From: a virus
Virus record (IMG/VR): IMGVR_UViG_3300013099_000021
Location: 1-64,000 of that record
Length of the DNA: 64,000 nucleotides
Direction: 5' to 3' (one strand)
Under the pieces are notes generated by a model. That model was not told where the DNA came from. It searched no databases and saw nothing but the letters and a program-made list of their open reading frames with translations. The number at the start of each line of letters is the position of its first letter. Position 1 is the first letter of the stretch. Of this stretch, positions 43,467-54,100 are shown in pieces. The translations under genes and the position numbers were made by a program.

Positions 43467-44230
43467 TATCGTTTCGCTGTTTGTTTAGTATGCTTCCAAA
43501 CGTGTCTGAGGTATTCCTCTTTCGTAAATGCACTCTGGAAGAAATCAAGTGCATGGACCTGCTCCTCATACTGGTCCTTCTTTCTCTCCTTCTCAGTGGC
43601 AGACACCTTGCTGTCATTCTCGATCAACTGCCACAATGCAAATGCCCTCAACGCAGAAACAGCTTCCCGTGGGATAACCGTGGTTCCTTGCAGCTTTATA
43701 CCGGTGGAGATGTATTCTAAAACGATCTCTGCCCGGGGAATAGATCCTGAGAATATAATCGTTCTCATCTCCCTGTCTATCCGGTAGAACGCCTGATCAA
43801 CTCCACCAGACAGCCCATACAGTCCACCTATGAATTGGCCGTTCCGGAAGTGATCTGTGAAATACATGAACTCCCCGGATCCGGAATCATCATCGGTATT
43901 GCCTACTGGGGCACCATCAGCAAAGGTTCGGGGGAATAGGATCTGCTTATGGTTGGTCAACACTCTCAGCTTCCCACCCATGGGCACCCCTATTCTCAAC
44001 CAATCAACAAAATCCGCAGGGAGATCAACGGTCTTTGCATCAGACATCCTCAGATATACAACCTCGATGTTATCCAGGTGCCAAAGGTTGAGATCCGAAT
44101 AACCCTCGATGATGATCTGTTCCAGGAAGGAATAATGTCTCATGGAGTAATCCCTTAACCTATTCAACACACTCATCACAACATAGGTGATAGTAGTTGT
44201 TCCTGTGGTTTTTGGTGTCGTTAAGCTCAT
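43466..44230 (-). CDS. Connector / tail-tubular-like structural protein
   Basis: 254 residues from ATG 44230, in an ATGA overlap with the upstream stop. LWHLDNIEVVYLRMSDAKTV and DLPADFVDWLRIGV have the flavour of head-tail connector proteins in Bacteroidota podoviruses; the C-terminus is helical (SATEKERKKDQYEEQVHAL). Specific ring position not assignable. Confidence 0.55.
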   Translation of the reverse strand: MSLTTPKTTGTTTITYVVMSVLNRLRDYSMRHYSFLEQIIIEGYSDLNLWHLDNIEVVYLRMSDAKTVDLPADFVDWLRIGVPMGGKLRVLTNHKQILFPRTFADGAPVGNTDDDSGSGEFMYFTDHFRNGQFIGGLYGLSGGVDQAFYRIDREMRTIIFSGSIPRAEIVLEYISTGIKLQGTTVIPREAVSALRAFALWQLIENDSKVSATEKERKKDQYEEQVHALDFFQSAFTKEEYLRHVWKHTKQTAKR

Positions 44231-44853
44231 TGCTGTCTGGCTTTATTGTCGTTTACAGTATCCTCTGGTGGCTTCTCCCTCATCAGAGCGATCACCCCAT
44301 CGATCAGTTGTTTCTCCTTTCCTGCAGGAATAGATATTGTGGCGAAATCATCCACCGCATCGAACGGCACAATCATCTTCACCAGAACGGAAGTAACCCC
44401 ATCCGGGACCAGGGCCACCTGTAATAAGTGGGAATGGTTCCCGGATCCCGCATTTTGTTCCAGGTAGAAGTTCGGCTTCGTGCTGACCGATCCCACATCC
44501 AGGGCATTGAATACCGCATTGGAATTGGTTTCCCGGTATGCAAACACATTGGTTAAATCATTGCCACACGCCACTTGCAGGATCCCCATACCGTTCGGCA
44601 ACTGTACCGGTGGATAAGGTAATGGAACCATATTGTTCGTAATGTTGATGGTATGATTCAGTGCCCATGCGTCCAGGACACTATAATCGCTGTGCATCTT
44701 GCCTTCCATATAGGCTGACATAACAACATCGTTATAGGCCAGTGCAAGTAGGTTGGCTATAACCTCTGGGTGGTACTTGCCCCTTACATCATCCGGGGCA
44801 TCACCACCGGCTAGGTGATCCAACACTAATTCGATGAGTGTGATCTTTCTCAT
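44227..44853 (-). CDS. Structural protein of the connector region
   Basis: 208 residues; helical N-terminus (HPEVIANLLALAYNDVVMSA) and beta-rich remainder. Neighbours are connector and hub genes, so a neck or ring component is likely. Not recognised by motif. Confidence 0.55.
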   Translation of the reverse strand: MRKITLIELVLDHLAGGDAPDDVRGKYHPEVIANLLALAYNDVVMSAYMEGKMHSDYSVLDAWALNHTINITNNMVPLPYPPVQLPNGMGILQVACGNDLTNVFAYRETNSNAVFNALDVGSVSTKPNFYLEQNAGSGNHSHLLQVALVPDGVTSVLVKMIVPFDAVDDFATISIPAGKEKQLIDGVIALMREKPPEDTVNDNKARQQ

Positions 44854-44957
44854 TATTTCCGCTTTTTAGTGGACCTTTTTGGGGTCTTTTTAACTGGGGG
44901 TTTTTTCTTTGGAACCGACCTGACCCTGTGCTTTATTCCTTTTTTAGTACACCCCAT
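44853..44957 (-). CDS. Very small basic protein (34 residues)
   Basis: MGCTKKGIKHRVRSVPKKKP then TPKRSTKKRK. About half the residues are Lys or Arg. ATG at 44957 is preceded five bases upstream by GGAGG, a rare Shine-Dalgarno-like sequence for this genome, and the stop overlaps the next ATG (TAATG). Protamine-like charge suggests packaging with DNA. Confidence 0.6.
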   Translation of the reverse strand: MGCTKKGIKHRVRSVPKKKPPVKKTPKRSTKKRK

Positions 44958-44959
44958 GA

Positions 44960-45337
44960 CTACCTCCTTTTTTTACGTGAGATTACCTTCCCCTTACGGC
45001 TTACATACTTACCGGGACCATGACCGGATGCTGGTACTGTCCGGTAGGCTTTCTTTTTGATCTTGGCTTTAGGCTTTGGATTGGCCATAGCTTTCGACCC
45101 TTCACGGATCTTCACATCAGCGTCCATTGCTTTATACCTGACTCTCTTTGATGGGGACTTGCCTTTGCTTACCTCACGAGAGGAGGCTGCGCTTGCTTTA
45201 TTCCTCTGCTTCACCCCTTTTTCAGCCGTTTTTAAACCCTTTTTGTAGGTCTTAGTGGATCCCTTGAGGTACTTTTTTGTTGCTGCAGCCTTAGCCTTAG
45301 CTGCTCTCTTAATCGGTTTACTAGGTTTTGCTCGCAT
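44960..45337 (-). CDS. Lys/Ala-rich basic protein, histone-H1-like
   Basis: 125 residues, almost entirely Lys, Ala, Arg and Ser (KAAATKKYLKGSTKTYKKGL). No fold motif; resembles the tails of histone H1-like proteins and phage DNA-condensing proteins. Lies in the late operon beside a second basic peptide, so a virion DNA-binding role is reasonable. Confidence 0.6.
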   Translation of the reverse strand: MRAKPSKPIKRAAKAKAAATKKYLKGSTKTYKKGLKTAEKGVKQRNKASAASSREVSKGKSPSKRVRYKAMDADVKIREGSKAMANPKPKAKIKKKAYRTVPASGHGPGKYVSRKGKVISRKKRR

Positions 45338-45354
45338 AATATTGAGTTTTATGG

Positions 45355-46053
45355 TTATACTCCCTGTGCTTTGTGCTGTTCAGCATACTGCTCCAACTGC
45401 TGTTCACGGATATTTATACCGATGTAACCAAGGATCATCATTGTGAGATCCCGATGAAGATGTTTGGGCCATTCATACTCCGTAGGGGATGCCCCTTCGG
45501 TGATATATCCCGTTTCTTGCACATAGTCGAACACTGGGTCCACTGGGTACCTGATGTACGAGAAATCGACCTGTGGTATAGCTGTGGGGTACACGTAGAT
45601 CCCATCACTACGGATGAGGCATACGGGATTCTTTACCGTTGGCTCCTTGATGGAGTTCCCAGCCCTATCTGAATATTCATCCTCCGTCATCATCTCAACT
45701 GGCTTCCAGATAACTTTTGCTGCTCCATCCACCTGTCGTTGATAACCGTAGCGCATAGCATCAAACCTGAAATAATTTGCAGGAAAGGCTACAATGCCAC
45801 TCGCTACGGGCTGTGCTGCCACTCTTTGCTTCAGGAACCTGGTTTCATCGGTCAACCGTTGAGTAGCATCAAGGTATTGCCGTGAGATAGGTGCGCCCAG
45901 TTGATAATCTTCAGGCAACCCCATCTTCACCTTGAACAGGTCCAGGTTAACAACTACGCATAGCTGCTTGAATCTGTCAGGTGCAATCACATTACCCTCA
46001 TAGTCCTTATTGGCTATGTAATTCACCAATCCCCATTGCTCAAAAAGTGTCAT
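45355..46053 (-). CDS. Head-tail connector-type structural protein
   Basis: 232 residues. Mid part FRFDAMRYGYQRQVD and FSYIRYPVDPVFDYVQE; C-terminus LGYIGINIREQQLEQYAEQH. This combination recurs, from memory, in Bacteroidota phage structural proteins near the ring genes. Probably a neck ring component. Confidence 0.55.
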   Translation of the reverse strand: MTLFEQWGLVNYIANKDYEGNVIAPDRFKQLCVVVNLDLFKVKMGLPEDYQLGAPISRQYLDATQRLTDETRFLKQRVAAQPVASGIVAFPANYFRFDAMRYGYQRQVDGAAKVIWKPVEMMTEDEYSDRAGNSIKEPTVKNPVCLIRSDGIYVYPTAIPQVDFSYIRYPVDPVFDYVQETGYITEGASPTEYEWPKHLHRDLTMMILGYIGINIREQQLEQYAEQHKAQGV

Positions 46054-46061
46054 AGTTTCTA

Positions 46062-46577
46062 TTATTTTGTGTCATCCACCATCCAAAAGATCAGGTCCAT
46101 AGTCGGTTGCGGACATTTCTCATGTGCTTCCATAAGGGTGAGGGGCACCATGAATGTTTCGTATTCAGAAACATCATCCAGAAACTCCTCATTATACTTT
46201 TTCACCTTCGCCTCATGCTTCTCGATCTCCTCCTTGAATTTCTTCTCCACCTTGGTCAGGTCCTTACGATAAGCACTTTTCTCATCGTTCTGCCCCTCGA
46301 TGTCATAGATCATCTGAATCTCCCCTGGGTTCTTCCCTGGAACTTTCTTCAGTTTAGGCTGACCATTATCATCATTCACACAATGCTTCTTCGCCAATTC
46401 CTCCCTCTCCTTGGTAAACTTCTTCATCTCATCGGATTCGGCAACAGCCTTCTCCATATCATCAATTACCTCCTGCACCAAACGCTTGTTTTTGTTGACA
46501 GCATAAGTAACCCTGGGGTGTTCAAATTTTGCCGATTTTAAGCCTCTCATAAACGCATACAAATCTCTTTTTTTCAT
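46062..46577 (-). CDS. Helical structural-region protein
   Basis: 171 residues, highly charged coiled-coil helices (LTKVEKKFKEEIEKHEAKV). Resembles small DUF1617-like proteins near connector genes in other phages, but weakly. Possibly an assembly factor. Confidence 0.5.
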   Translation of the reverse strand: MKKRDLYAFMRGLKSAKFEHPRVTYAVNKNKRLVQEVIDDMEKAVAESDEMKKFTKEREELAKKHCVNDDNGQPKLKKVPGKNPGEIQMIYDIEGQNDEKSAYRKDLTKVEKKFKEEIEKHEAKVKKYNEEFLDDVSEYETFMVPLTLMEAHEKCPQPTMDLIFWMVDDTK

Positions 46578-46612
46578 AGTCTGAATTTTTGTTGATTAAT
46601 AATATTATAAAG

Positions 46613-49600
46613 TTACGAATTTTCTAATTCTAATACTCTGGCTTCAAGGCTCGCAATCCTGCTCTCCTGCGACTCCTGTACTGCATCAACCTCTACCAAT
46701 GACTTGACGATATATGGAATAAGTGCCGTATCAGCGTACATCGGAACGTCAACCCCATTCTCATCTACCCGGTGTCTGATTGCTTCGGGAAAGTTTATTT
46801 CCAGATCTTCTATTACGAACCCAACCAGTTCCGCTGGATCACCTCCTCTGGCTGCGATCTCGTCCTTCTCCCTCTGTGAACGACCAATATAATTGTACCG
46901 CTTGGGCTGTGATCTTACGTCCCGAAACTTTGCCATTGATGATTCTGTCAATTCACGGATGTTGGCCTTATAATTCCGTGAGGAAACTGCATTGTAAAGC
47001 CTGAAACTGGTTGTGTCGGCAAGGAGCGTTCCGACAGTCGTTCCGTCCCCATCAACACACCATAGGTAAGTATTATCGGAAGTGGTCAAGGTGTCGAGTC
47101 CGGCCTGGATATAGATGCCATGCGCTCCTACTATATTCCCGTCTGAATAAAGTTTCAATGCGTAATGAGTACCAGAAGCGTTACTGTCATAGATATACAG
47201 CTTATCATTGGTGTTTGGAGCAGCGCCCAGGCCGATATGACCGTTGAGATCTATCTGAAAGTCGGCTGATGTGCTAAAGGCTGTTGATGAATGAATCTGA
47301 AACCTGGAAACTGAATAGTCGTATCCCATGAAGAACCTGGTCGTGGTATCATTACGAAAACGAATAGTTGAATCAGCGGTGGAGGCTGCTGTAAGATAAA
47401 TATTCGCTGTTGATGATGCAGCGTCAATAGCTAATGATGATGTGGTTGAACCAAATATGGTAAAGCCAGTGGCGGTTTGAGCCGTCCTTGCTGTTGAGGC
47501 AAGTGATGTCCCAATGGCCGACACAAACGCCAATGCGGAATGATCCCATCCGGTTACTGCCTTTGTGGTGGTAACCTGCCTGTAAAAAATTGCTGCGTCA
47601 GTTGTCGCTGAATATGAGGATACAAATGCCGAAGCGGCTCCAATGGAGCTTTTCACATAAAGAGTACCGTCTATTGTAGCTGAGATTCCACATCCAAAGG
47701 ATCCGTTTACCTCAAGATCGTATGCTGGTGAATCCGTTTCAATTCCAAACCTTTTATTGCTTGCATCGTAAAAGAGACCATTATCCGCTACGTTACTTCC
47801 AATCCTAATATCATCATAGTCTGATACTCCGTCCCAGTAATAAACACCACCCCAAGTGGTTCCTGGGGCCAGTGTTATCCTTTTGGTTCCAGAATAAACA
47901 TTAACGGAGCCAGTAACAGTAAATGCCGATCCATCCCATTTTAAGGAGGATGAATAATCGAAGTTCAGACCGTCAGTCTGCATATAGGGAATGTAGGTTG
48001 CAGTACCGAAATCAACGGATGTTCCAGCTAATGTAGATACTGCTCTTTTTGTAAGTAATCCTGTGGCATCATCAATAGCAATTACATGATCCTCGGTGTC
48101 ATCATCGCCTAATCCAATCCAATATGAAGCTGTAGCATCAATTTTAATATATCGAGTTGTGGAGTATCCTAGTTCGACAGCTCCTCCAACAGAAACGTGT
48201 GCATTTTGATATGACATTGTAACATAAGGATCCCCTGTTGAAATACCTACTTTACCCCATACACTTGCGCCTACTTCAACACCCATGTAAAATCCAGTTT
48301 GACCCATTACAAACCGATAATCATTACTGGAACTATCCTCTAATCGAAAATCATAAGCAGAGGCATCATAGGTAATTACCATGTCCTGAGTAGATGTCCC
48401 CCCCAGGCTAACGGCCCCGCCTGATTCTGTTACTCCTCCTCCGAAAGTGTATCCTGTTCCGGCTCCTGTGAGAAGAGTCCCGTCAGAATAGGCATTACCC
48501 GCATAGTCTACATAGAACTTTGAGGTGCCTGCGTTTCTTAATTCAAGGAGTTTAGACCCGGCAGTTGATAAGGTATTCTCAGTATCAAACATATACCCTA
48601 TTGCAGAAGCTCCATCGGCAACATGGGGGAACATTGATATTCTATCCGTTGCCCCACGCCTATAACGAATTGTTTGGTTAGTAAGACCACCGGCAACAAA
48701 GCTCATAGAATCGTATAGATCAACCATTATTCCTGCCACATCATAACCAAGATCTGCACCTGTACGACTCATATAAAAAAATGGAGAACTGTATGTACCT
48801 GATATTGCACCAAGACTACTACTGAAATAATATGGGGCAGTAGTAGTATTTGTTGTGTTAGCACGAATCCCTCCTGATAATCCAAATATATCTGGACCAC
48901 CGGAAGATGACCCAGTAAATACATATATGGCAGGATTAGACCCCTGGCCTCCTATGTACATATTACTGGCAGTTCCTACGCCTAGATTAAGAATACCATT
49001 ACGCCTAAGTGTCATACTATTACTAAGAGATCCGCCATCCATGGTAGAAAACTCCATGTAAACCTCTTCATCGGAAGCAGTAATATCTGTCCACTTAAAT
49101 GCAATCCTACCGACATCTTCTATCGCTCCCGCTAAGTTTTCCAAACCAAAATTCACAGCTACACCTAAACCTGTGGCTGCGGTTGTTGAGGTGGTTGTTG
49201 TTAGTTTAAGAACATCTAAGATGGTATTTCCAGCAGCATTATCAGCCGTTAAATACAATGTCTGAGCGGTTGTATCAACATAGAACTGGCTACTTGATTG
49301 AATATCACCTGAAGCGGAACCAAAAACTAAATATTGGTTTGTTGCTGTCCCCCAGGATAGATTTCCACCAGTTCCGTAACTCAGTTTCCCTGTCGAAGGA
49401 TCGTAAAAAACCACATCCGTTTCGGAACCAACTGCTGGAAGATGTCCTGTTCCCCCCGTTCCTAAATAGAAATTACCATACGTGGTATCCCTTTGAAAGT
49501 AGACATTCCCTCCGGCTGACACTCCGGCCCCTGCTTTCAATGTAATATCGCCTGCCCCTGCTGCGCTGTTTGTTCCGGTGACAATATCGATACTCGCCTT

Positions 49601-49999
49601 AAAAGCTGAGGCGGGTGTGTAGATCTGATACGTGGTGGCTGCTGCTGTGAACACAATACCGTTACCGGCACCGATCAATAGGCCCTGTGTGGTGTTGTAG
49701 GTTAGGTTTGCTTCTGCGTTTAACGCATCGGCAACAGCCGTAGCTGTAATGATTCTGTCATTAGCCTGGTTAGCCACCGTAACACCTGTAAGAGTTCCAG
49801 GATCGATCCATTTCAGACCTGTCGTTTCAATATCATCTCTGGCTAATATGTACCCATCAGTACCTCCAGCTAAAACGGCAGGCACATTAGACCCATCGGC
49901 AGACAACAAATCTCCCTTAGATATATTAACAAACTTCTCTGAATACTCAATCAGAGTAGCGTGTACGTTCTGCGTTAATAATAGATCGTATTGTGCCAT
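46613..49999 (-). CDS. Tail fibre with S74 intramolecular chaperone
   Basis: 1128 residues. N-terminal 70 residues (MAQYDLLLTQNVHATLIEYS...) match those of the fibre at 50013, a shared virion-attachment domain. A long Gly/Ser/Thr-rich beta-fibre follows. The end, from about 1010 (SSRNYKANIREL, FRDVRSQPKRYNYIG, LVGFVIEDLE, LIPYIVKSLVEV), is a peptidase S74 domain that trimerises the fibre and cuts itself off at the Ser. Receptor binding is expected in the central part. Confidence 0.85.
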   Translation of the reverse strand: MAQYDLLLTQNVHATLIEYSEKFVNISKGDLLSADGSNVPAVLAGGTDGYILARDDIETTGLKWIDPGTLTGVTVANQANDRIITATAVADALNAEANLTYNTTQGLLIGAGNGIVFTAAATTYQIYTPASAFKASIDIVTGTNSAAGAGDITLKAGAGVSAGGNVYFQRDTTYGNFYLGTGGTGHLPAVGSETDVVFYDPSTGKLSYGTGGNLSWGTATNQYLVFGSASGDIQSSSQFYVDTTAQTLYLTADNAAGNTILDVLKLTTTTSTTAATGLGVAVNFGLENLAGAIEDVGRIAFKWTDITASDEEVYMEFSTMDGGSLSNSMTLRRNGILNLGVGTASNMYIGGQGSNPAIYVFTGSSSGGPDIFGLSGGIRANTTNTTTAPYYFSSSLGAISGTYSSPFFYMSRTGADLGYDVAGIMVDLYDSMSFVAGGLTNQTIRYRRGATDRISMFPHVADGASAIGYMFDTENTLSTAGSKLLELRNAGTSKFYVDYAGNAYSDGTLLTGAGTGYTFGGGVTESGGAVSLGGTSTQDMVITYDASAYDFRLEDSSSNDYRFVMGQTGFYMGVEVGASVWGKVGISTGDPYVTMSYQNAHVSVGGAVELGYSTTRYIKIDATASYWIGLGDDDTEDHVIAIDDATGLLTKRAVSTLAGTSVDFGTATYIPYMQTDGLNFDYSSSLKWDGSAFTVTGSVNVYSGTKRITLAPGTTWGGVYYWDGVSDYDDIRIGSNVADNGLFYDASNKRFGIETDSPAYDLEVNGSFGCGISATIDGTLYVKSSIGAASAFVSSYSATTDAAIFYRQVTTTKAVTGWDHSALAFVSAIGTSLASTARTAQTATGFTIFGSTTSSLAIDAASSTANIYLTAASTADSTIRFRNDTTTRFFMGYDYSVSRFQIHSSTAFSTSADFQIDLNGHIGLGAAPNTNDKLYIYDSNASGTHYALKLYSDGNIVGAHGIYIQAGLDTLTTSDNTYLWCVDGDGTTVGTLLADTTSFRLYNAVSSRNYKANIRELTESSMAKFRDVRSQPKRYNYIGRSQREKDEIAARGGDPAELVGFVIEDLEINFPEAIRHRVDENGVDVPMYADTALIPYIVKSLVEVDAVQESQESRIASLEARVLELENS

Positions 50000-50012
50000 A
50001 ATTCGCTATTTA

Positions 50013-51134
50013 TTAGGTCCAATTTGTTGCCAGTGGCGCTCTCCTCCATGTGTCGGTTGCTACACACACATAGATGTAGTCCTCATCATAGGCTATCTGA
50101 TCAACTGTTCCTGTTGATGTTGGGGTGGCCGGTGCTGTCTGCCACAGGATCCCCATCACCTCGGTTGCTGTCAGCGCATCGATATTCCCGGATGTTACCC
50201 TTCCAACGATAGTCTGCTCTGCCACTGTCAACGCCACTGGTGTATTGTCCGTGGTGGCATACAGGATGGTGTGAGCATTAAACGTAGCCTGGGCCACATA
50301 GGTCGTTGCTGCGTTTGCGGTGGTCAGGTAATCGGTGGCTGTCTCATAAGCCATCGTCCCGGGGGCACCCGCACCATCTTTGATTAACGTTCCGGTTGTT
50401 CCGTCCCAAATGGCGAAATATCCGTCAGTGGAACTGGCAGGTCCAGTAACGGCACCATCAATATTGGTTTGGACAATATCCCAGTTCGCTCCAACAGTGG
50501 CATGATCACCGGTTGCTGTGCTGTCGGTGTTACAAAGAAGCCAATCACCTACCTCAACATTCACACCAGACGCTCCACCGATCTTTCCTGCCACACTTAC
50601 GACATACAGATCCCCTGCATCGGCAGCCGGATAATCCGGGTTGGTAGAACAATCGATCACACCCTTATAGACCAGGGCGTTGTTGTCACCAAGAATACCG
50701 TCCACATAGGTTTTGTTGGCGAGATCTGATCCTGCGGAAGGGGCGGTTACAACAGTTGCTTTGGCGAAGGTAGCGTCCTTGGCCTCGATGTCAGCGTAGG
50801 TCGCTCCACCATTCACCTTCACTCCAAACTTGGAAGCACTCTCGGCTGTCAGCTCAATCTGGAAACCATCGTTGTCCAGTTCAAAGGTTAAGGAGGTTGT
50901 TCCGGTGTCTGTGTTCTGAGTGTGACCGGCTGCTATAACCACCCACTTTAAACCGGTTAACTCGGCATCATCACGGACGAGCATATACCCGTCTGTGCCA
51001 GCGGCTAAGACAGTGGGAGTCTGATTCGCTATTGCTGACAGAACATCTCCCTTGGATAGGTTCACAAACTTCTCTGAATATTCTACCAGAGTAGCGTGAA
51101 CATTTTGGGTTAAAAGAATATCATACTGAGCCAT
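50013..51134 (-). CDS. Short tail fibre / appendage protein
   Basis: 373 residues. N-terminus MAQYDILLTQNVHATLVEYS is nearly identical to the fibre at 46613, so both probably dock to the same site. C-terminal AYDEDYIYVCVATDTWRRAP resembles the end of the 1083-residue protein. Beta-rich; no chaperone domain. Confidence 0.75.
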   Translation of the reverse strand: MAQYDILLTQNVHATLVEYSEKFVNLSKGDVLSAIANQTPTVLAAGTDGYMLVRDDAELTGLKWVVIAAGHTQNTDTGTTSLTFELDNDGFQIELTAESASKFGVKVNGGATYADIEAKDATFAKATVVTAPSAGSDLANKTYVDGILGDNNALVYKGVIDCSTNPDYPAADAGDLYVVSVAGKIGGASGVNVEVGDWLLCNTDSTATGDHATVGANWDIVQTNIDGAVTGPASSTDGYFAIWDGTTGTLIKDGAGAPGTMAYETATDYLTTANAATTYVAQATFNAHTILYATTDNTPVALTVAEQTIVGRVTSGNIDALTATEVMGILWQTAPATPTSTGTVDQIAYDEDYIYVCVATDTWRRAPLATNWT

Positions 51135-51159
51135 GATTCATGTTTTTATGTTAATTTAT

Positions 51160-54100
51160 CTAAGGACTTTGCAATAATGCCGTTTGTTTCCATACTGCGC
51201 TGCCGGCTGATCCAGCCACAACACAAACGTAAAGGTAATCATCATCTACCGAAAACTCACCAAGCGCACCCGCATCAACTGAGCTTTGTTTGGCACCATA
51301 ATTTGAATAAAATACACATCTAGTTCCGTCTGCAAGGGCATACTGGGGGTGATCATCATCGGCTAACCCCGTCAGGCCACCATGGTCTGTAATTCCACCA
51401 CCACCTCCCAGTTGGGGCAGCAACCTTAGTACAGCATAGTCAACCTCAATGTAATGAGAGGTGTTTCCGGCCCCATTGTGATAGATCCTTAATGTGGACT
51501 CATTACTACCGTTCATATAGTCAGTATCCAGGGCAATAGGAATATCTATGATCGTAAACGCTGTTTGGTCTGTAAAGGATCCAATGGTGTCCCATCCAAG
51601 GGTGTCGTAGTTGTAAAGCTGAATAAGTACATCATGCGTTGCTCCACCATGGTAATACAGGTATAGGAACACATTGTTGAAATCAGTTACATTGATGTAC
51701 TCAAACCGGATCTCAAACCCTGGATCCCCACTTTCTTCCTCAACTTGTATGACATCACCATCAAGATCCTGCACATCGCTTACCGTTCCGGTGTACCCAT
51801 CAGAGGTGACTACATCTAGTACATCCGGTGGGTAAATGTATGTCAGAGCTAGACTGTCCACATAATCCTTTGTGGCGTAGATCTCGGTGTCCAACACCCA
51901 TGTATCGATGGCTGTCTTTTTCAGGAAAGAGACTGAGGCGAACCCCAGTGCTGCTATGGCTGTAAGGTCTGCATCAAGTAGTTGATACAACCCTGCATGG
52001 TCACCCCATGAATAGGCATCATCCCAATTTGATGACTTGGTATCATACTCTGTTTTCCATGCTGCAATATCCACTCCATCAACCACTCCGGTAATAATGA
52101 GATCCCCGTTCACTTCAAGATCGCTATCGATCAGGATCCCTGCACCCGTTACAAATGATTTGAGTACCACGTTTCCGGAAGCATCGATCCCAATGTGCCC
52201 CTGCTCATCGCCATCGTTATCCTGGAAGGCAATAAGGTTTATTCCTCCCTCTGGTGTTCCCGGGGCAGATCCTGCGCCTATCTGCTTTATGATCAGTGGC
52301 CGGTCTGTTGAGGTGGCTATGGTGACTTGGCCAGTAAAGGTTCCTCCTGTTACAGGAACAAATGCTGCAGCAACAAATTCTACTGCATCGGCTCCTGGGT
52401 TGACGGCAAGGAAATATCCAGCGAACCCTGTGTATGTGGAAGGAGTATCCGGTAGGTCAACAAACGCTGTTGTATCTCCGTAGGTAAGCTCTCCGGTAGT
52501 CTTGTTGTAATAGATTATTGAAGTATTTGTTCCTGTACCTCCGATAGTTGGGAGATAGACTTCATCGTTGATAGTTACTCCTGCTGCTGCGGTAAGTTCT
52601 CCTATGGTATCTACATGAAAGCCAGTGCTAAGTATGTTTGCGATTAAAGTTCCTGCTACCGTAGTTGTGCTGGATCCAATATAAAATTGAATAGTTGTGG
52701 CTGCATTATAACGTGTATCGCCTCCTCCAATCTGTAAAAGATTGTTAACAGGCAAAGAAGCTACATAAATGCCTATAATATTTTCTTCCGAATTAGTATA
52801 GTGTGGGAATACAAGGGCTCCATCTTTAAGTGTATTATCTGTCCTTGAAAGATGGTCTGTAAAATCCGACCCCAATAGTATGTCACGCCCATACTGATCC
52901 AGGTATACTGCATTAGCCAGGGTTAGTTTTGAACCATCATACGTAAAGCCTGCTGAATAATCAAAGTCCGATAACCCTGCATTTGTATATGGGATCTGAT
53001 ATTGTGCTGTACCAAATGTTATGTTGCCAGTAAGTCCATCAACATAATCCTTATTGACCAGGGATAGACCAGTATAACCGGATGAATAATCCGATGCTTC
53101 GACTAATCCATCTACCGTCACATTATAAATTTTGTTATTGGCAGGTGTTATGCTATCGATCACCTTTAGTTCTACTCCACTCGGTATAACGCTGACACTA
53201 CCCTCTGTGGTGCCATTCCCGGACTTCTGTACAATACCACCCGATGCTGATATGCTTTGGCTGACGGTGTTTCCTGCATCCGTACCGGAGAACAGTACCT
53301 CGTTCCCAACCATGTTGATCGTGGTGGGCTGTGTTATTGTTCCTCCCCAAACGACATTGCCACCCCCCTCTGTGAGCGCATTGGAGAACGTATATGAGCC
53401 TCCCACTCCTCCACCGGTCCATGGTGGGCATGGCACCACTAACTCTGATGTAGATCCTCCGCAGATGCCTGCACCGGTGTATTCGACCTGCTCCTGAATG
53501 ATATAAGCCTGTTCATCGGCCTCTTCTGCATCTCCGGACCAGTATGCCTCATTGAGGAGGTGCCAGGCAGTATTGACAATCACCAGGCGTTTTTGATATG
53601 CTTCCTGATTGTTGAGGTTGCAGGCCATCGCCTCACGGTAATATGTGAGCATGGTGTCTATGGCATCATACATCGCTCCAATACAGCCTCCGTACACACA
53701 ATGGGTAAACTCCCCCTCACCTTCCCAGTAGATCCTGAGTAGATCTGGGTTGCGATACTCGACAAAGGAGTTGATAAGTATGGCCCACTCATTCGTGTAG
53801 ATGGGTGTGACCTGTACCTGGGCGTTTGAACTGACCACATCCGGAGGTGGAACGGCCAGTTGTGTTGGGTACTGTATCCTATGCTCACGTATGATCTGGT
53901 GAACATTGGGTCCATACTCTGTCGTGTCTGTTGAGGTTAGAACACCGGTATATGGCCCGGAAGTGGTTGTATTGGCAATCGTGGCCGGATCCAGGATGTA
54001 CTGGTATGTTTTCAGGAAATTGTAATACTCATCCAGGGTGGAATTATACCAGGCAATTTTCAGCGTATAATTCCCTTTCAGAATATTCGCATAGTCTGTC

